64,000 bases of DNA from Paenibacillus radicis (ex Xue et al. 2023) (GTDB lineage Bacteria; Bacillota; Bacilli; Paenibacillales; NBRC-103111): NCBI RefSeq assembly GCF_024722015.1, contig NZ_JANQBD010000020.1, forward strand, positions 111,187-175,186. Reading direction: 5' to 3'. Position numbers and translations under genes: made by a program. Below the pieces are notes generated by a model. That model did not search any database. It was given only the letters and a program-made list of their open reading frames with translations, and had not been told where the DNA came from. This document shows, one piece after another, positions 60,966 through 64,000 of this stretch; positions within the stretch are counted from its first letter, which is position 1; the number at the start of each line of letters is the position of its first letter.

Positions 60966-62168
60966 TTATTTCACCAAGCTGCCAGTTGATTGTTTTTCTT
61001 TCCACATCATCGTAATTACAAGACCAATAAACAAAATGACAGCAGCAAAGAGATACGGATAGTTAATGTCTACATCAAATAATATACCGCCTAACGCGGG
61101 CCCGACGATATTACCTAAGCTTGTGTATGTTGAGTTCATTCCAGCAATAAATCCTTGTTCTTTTTCGGCAGTTTTTGATAAATAGGTCGTTAATGCTGGT
61201 CGTAGCAAGTCAAATGCGAGAAAGATGAAGCATGTTATTAGCAAGATGGCTAAATAGCTAGAGATCATGGTGGATGCTATCGCTAATACTACACCAGCAA
61301 TTAAGCATATCTGGATGAGTTTCTTTTCACCGAGTTTATCTACCATTTTACCAAACATAAAGATCTGAACTACAACCCCGAAGATTGCGCTTATTGTAAT
61401 AATGGTAGCAATATCTCGTGGAGTAAAACCAAATCTATGATCAGAATACAGACTAAATACAGTTTCATATGCTGATAAACCAAAGGCCAGTACAAACACA
61501 ATTATAAAGGCAATAATATATAGTGGATGAAATGATCGTTTGAGATCACTTACAAAGTTTGTATCTTTTTTAAGCTGAATCGTTTCTAAAAGCTGCTGTT
61601 TGGTTAGTGGCTCTGTTAAAACAAATAGGGATGAAATACATGTTATCAATGCGAAGCCAGCAGCAAAGTAGAATGGGGCACGCACACCCAGCTCAGCAAT
61701 AAAACCTCCGATACCTGGGCCAATAATAAAACCGATACTAATGGCGGCAGAAATATAGCCCATCGCTTTTGGCCTTTCCTCTACTGAGGTAATATCTGCA
61801 ACAAAGGCAGTAACGGCTGGCATAATAAATGCGCTACTAATGCCTCCTAGAAGTCTGGATAGATAAAGAACGGATACATGTGTACCTACACCAAAGATCA
61901 ACTCGGATACGCTGAAGAGGAATAAGCCGATTATGATCATTTTTTTTCTGCCATAACAGTCAATCCATCGCCCTGCCAGGGGAGACATAAGTAATTGTGC
62001 GAATGCAAAGGCCGCTACAAGATAACCCATCGTTTGGCCTGATAAATGCATAATGTTCATAAAGGACGGCATAACAGGGACGATAAGTCCGACTCCCAGA
62101 AAAATAATGAATATATTACTTAATAGAATGAGTAAGACTGTTTTTTGTTCTTTCAATGGTTTCTTCAT
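60966..62168 (-). CDS. MFS multidrug exporter, 12-span NorA/Bmr type
   Basis: A 400-aa transporter with 12 helices. Motif A is GRWIDCYGRKKMII, and motif C is GFIIGPGIGGFIAELG (span 5), the signature of drug/proton antiporters. Middle loop about 185-205. Close in pattern to NorA, Bmr and TetA(L)-type. A decayed TetR gene lies just upstream, so regulation may be lost and expression constitutive. Confidence 0.92.
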   Translation of the reverse strand: MKKPLKEQKTVLLILLSNIFIIFLGVGLIVPVMPSFMNIMHLSGQTMGYLVAAFAFAQLLMSPLAGRWIDCYGRKKMIIIGLFLFSVSELIFGVGTHVSVLYLSRLLGGISSAFIMPAVTAFVADITSVEERPKAMGYISAAISIGFIIGPGIGGFIAELGVRAPFYFAAGFALITCISSLFVLTEPLTKQQLLETIQLKKDTNFVSDLKRSFHPLYIIAFIIVFVLAFGLSAYETVFSLYSDHRFGFTPRDIATIITISAIFGVVVQIFMFGKMVDKLGEKKLIQICLIAGVVLAIASTMISSYLAILLITCFIFLAFDLLRPALTTYLSKTAEKEQGFIAGMNSTYTSLGNIVGPALGGILFDVDINYPYLFAAVILFIGLVITMMWKEKQSTGSLVK

Positions 62169-62397
62169 GAAGCAATACCTCTCTCTGTAAAATCATAGCT
62201 GTGAAATACCTCTCCAAAATACGGTCCATGAGGCTCTGTTGAAACAAATCAAAGATCATCTATCCCTTGAAATGAGCATAGAGAGACAGTTTTCTCATTC
62301 CGATATTCTCGGCAATTTGAGACTTAGATACTCCCTCATACCCACGAATTGCAAAAAAAAAATTTAAAGTGACGTCTTTAACCTCTTTATTTTTCAA
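62169..62397 (-). pseudogene. truncated TetR-family regulator
   Basis: On the minus strand, TTG 62397 behind GAGGTGATT opens NKEVKDVTLNFFFAIRGYEGV followed by SKSQIAENIGMRKLSLYAHFKG, a clear TetR helix-turn-helix. Then comes an in-frame TAG at 62260-62262. The frame continues MIFDLFQQSLMDRILERYF, as expected after the HTH, and is cut off by the MFS gene. The ligand-binding domain is missing. A broken regulator of the adjacent exporter. Confidence 0.75.
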
Positions 62398-62855
62398 TAG
62401 AATCACCTCGATTTTAAAGAACGTCGGTCAATTATTTTATCAAATTTAATTTATTTATACAAATGTAAATCATGTTTACTTCAACATGCTCACAAACCAG
62501 TTAACCGGTTCCCTTGGACGGAAGAAGCTTTCACCAAAGCTAAAAAGAAAACAAAGCCATCTTCTTATTATCGGCTACTCTACCTGTTCATTGATGAGAT
62601 GTTCGTGTGAATCATTAATTTCAAGTATGGATACTATCGGAAAAATATAGAAAATTTGTATTTCATGGGTTCCTAACATATATAAGGCAAGCTTTTGCAG
62701 GAAGGATATTCCATGAAATTATCGAATTTAATAAGGTGGACGGGACATTTTTTGTCGAATCCGCACGAATGGGTTGAGCCGAATGAGGGAAGTCTGACAG
62801 GCACGTTGCGGTGTGTGGAAAGAATGTAGAATATAGAGAAAGAAGAGGCTGAGCA
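62398..62855. other. intergenic region with candidate 38-codon frame
   Basis: No gene of normal length. From 62713 to 62829 a 38-codon frame (KLSNLIRWTGHFLSNPHEW, ending LRCVERM) follows GAAGGA and leads to the next gene; its coding status is doubtful. AT-rich 62430-62470 may hold the promoter of the broken TetR gene. Confidence 0.3.
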
Positions 62856-63434
62856 ATGAAACCGAAGTTAACCCAAACGCAATATTTGGTTAGAAAAAAA
62901 ATCCTCTCTATTTTGGGATCAAAGTTTCACATTTACGACAATAGCGGCCAATTGGTTCTGTTCTCGCAGATGAAAGCCTTCAAGCTGAAGGAAGACATTC
63001 GGCTATACAGCGACGAAACTATGCAAGAAGAGTTGATTACCATTAAGGCACGCAGCGTTATTGATTTCTCGGCGACCTATGATGTGGTCGATACCGAAAC
63101 TGGAGAAAGGCTCGGTTCCTTGCGCCGTAAAGGTATGAAGTCGATTCTCAAGGATGAGTGGATTATTCTAGATCCAAATGAATCGGAGGTTGGGCTTATC
63201 AAGGAAGACAGCATTCTGTTAGCGCTGCTCAGAAGGTTCCTGATCAACTTGATTCCACAAAAATTCAATGTGGAGATAAACTCCAAGACGATTACCGTCT
63301 TTGGACAGAATTTTAACCCGTTTGTCAGTAAGTTGAATGTAGATTTTTCGCTGGATACTGCCAATCAGTTAGACCGCCGTTTTGGTCTTGCGGCCGCCGT
63401 GCTGCTGCTTGCAATAGAGGGCAAACAGGAATAG
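62856..63434 (+). CDS. LURP-one-related (tubby-like) protein
   Basis: A 192-aa protein. The pattern FHIYDNSGQLVLFSQMKAFKLKEDIRLYSDE then VIDFSATYDVVDTETGERLGSLRRKG matches LURP-one/scramblase-like (tubby C-terminal fold) proteins, a 12-stranded beta barrel around a hydrophobic helix (RFGLAAAVLLLAIEG). Function in bacteria unknown, perhaps membrane-phospholipid related. RBS GAGAAAGAAGAGG. Confidence 0.7.
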   Translation: MKPKLTQTQYLVRKKILSILGSKFHIYDNSGQLVLFSQMKAFKLKEDIRLYSDETMQEELITIKARSVIDFSATYDVVDTETGERLGSLRRKGMKSILKDEWIILDPNESEVGLIKEDSILLALLRRFLINLIPQKFNVEINSKTITVFGQNFNPFVSKLNVDFSLDTANQLDRRFGLAAAVLLLAIEGKQE

Positions 63435-63818
63435 GTATGCGGCTTTTCAAACAATTACGCAAGAATAAAATTAACTTACATTTATTGATCATGAAGTGAT
63501 AAAAAAGAAGAGAGCTAGCTAAATATCACAACATCATTAAGTCATACTGATTATCTGAGAGTGTATTAAGGAACAGAAGTTGAAAAGGATGTACGGTTGT
63601 TTTTATTAAATCTTAATGTGGTCAACATCTATAGGATCGATCATGCAATGAAAAACAAAGCAGAATCTTTTCGTGAACAATCGAAGCTCGCTTGAAACAG
63701 TTTCCACCTTGGCACTATGCTAAGGTGGTTTCTAATTTTATGAATGATGTATTTAAAGAAAGACAACAGATGAGGCGCTGCTCGCTCTTAAAATATAAAA
63801 TAGATCTAGAATAAAAAG
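63435..63818. other. intergenic before the insertion sequence
   Basis: No gene seen. A hairpin at 63704-63728 (CCACCTTGGCA / TGCTAAGGTGG, three-base loop) is followed by TTTCTAATTTTA and could be a terminator. Confidence 0.4.
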
Positions 63819-64000
63819 TGGACACCTCATAAGAGAATGCAGATAATTAAATTACAAAGAGGAAGAGGTGTCCGGTGTGGGTGAGATGAGACAGAGGTTC
63901 AGTGATGAGTTTAAAGAAAAGACAGTAAAGTACATTCAAGAACAGACAAAGAGCGTTCCGCAGATTGCAGAAGAGTTAAACATCCCAGCAGGAACGTTAC
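63819..64000 (+). mobile_element. left end of an IS3-type insertion sequence (cut by the window)
   Basis: TGGACACCTC at 63819-63828 looks like the terminal repeat (TGGACA-type end) of an IS3/IS150-like element. It recurs inverted as GAGGTGTCC at 63865-63873. The transposase orfA begins at 63877. The right end lies beyond the window. Confidence 0.6.
63877..64000 (+). CDS. IS3-family transposase OrfA, partial
   Basis: The first 41 codons of an OrfA-type protein: MRQRFSDEFKEKTVKYIQEQ then IAEELNIPAGTL, a helix-turn-helix as in InsE/IS150 OrfA proteins. GTG 63877 has GAGGTG six bases upstream; ATG 63886 is an alternative. Cut by the window edge. Confidence 0.75.
   Translation, partial: MGEMRQRFSDEFKEKTVKYIQEQTKSVPQIAEELNIPAGTL

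Noticed and set aside
62229..62245. GGCTCTGTTGAAACA, reminiscent of IS6-type terminal repeats
   Set aside because: It lies within the TetR remnant and encodes residues expected there (LFQQSL), and no second end or target duplication is seen.
63450..63500. 20-codon frame after the LURP-one gene
   Set aside because: Too short, with no clear binding site and no conserved features.
1..64000. tRNA, rRNA, CRISPR array
   Set aside because: No cloverleaf with a conserved T-loop, no rRNA sequence and no regularly spaced direct repeats of 25-40 bp were seen.

Overview
The window reads as chromosomal DNA from a low-to-middle G+C, endospore-forming Firmicute, most likely Paenibacillus or a close relative. 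The pointers are the glgB-glgC-glgD-glgA order with a separate glgD, ParE/ParC topoisomerase IV, a foldase fused to a copper-amine-oxidase-like stalk domain, YheC/YheD and 3D-domain proteins, AGGAGG-type ribosome binding sites and frequent GTG/TTG starts. No rRNA, tRNA or CRISPR array was seen.

Positions 1-25,780 are mostly core genome: a membrane-anchored M23 peptidase and a GDSL esterase, an ABC transporter pair, parE-parC, a MarR regulator, folD behind a ZTP riboswitch with its own terminator, a FetAB-like metal exporter, an RluA/RlmI-like pair on the minus strand, a secreted PpiC foldase, the glycogen operon (with a large hairpin between glgD and glgA), a HAD phosphatase, an HPP membrane protein with a divergent LysR regulator, and a metallo-beta-lactamase-fold hydrolase. 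From 25,781 to 26,802 there is no gene. That stretch holds a second copy of a repeat that also opens the window, and a GC-rich hairpin block.

Positions 26,803-40,540 carry a secreted protein of unknown function followed by an ABC transporter and a histidine kinase/response regulator pair, a catalase, mntH behind a probable MntR operator with a His/Gly repeat protein downstream, a Fur-box-controlled siderophore-binding lipoprotein, and assorted single genes. Positions 40,541-56,300 are accessory in character: acetyl-, methyl- and phosphotransferases, two MarR circuits with recognisable operators (one with its operator duplicated before the regulator and before its target operon), an MFS exporter, a LOG-family protein, a DarT-like protein, a WYL regulator with a GyrI-like effector protein, and many very short genes, some too short for routine gene calling.

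The most unusual locus is 57,590-60,815. A sigma-A-type promoter and an array of heptad operator half-sites precede a small protein of unknown function, a MoxR/CobS-like AAA+ ATPase, a CobT-like VWA protein and a GIY-YIG-like protein. The VWA frame has no canonical start or ribosome binding site until far into the reading frame. It runs open back to an A10 run at the end of the ATPase gene, so a -1 slip there would give a single AAA-acidic linker-VWA protein like the D subunit of Mg-chelatase. The window ends with an MFS transporter beside a decayed TetR gene, a LURP-one-like gene and the left edge of an IS3-type insertion sequence.
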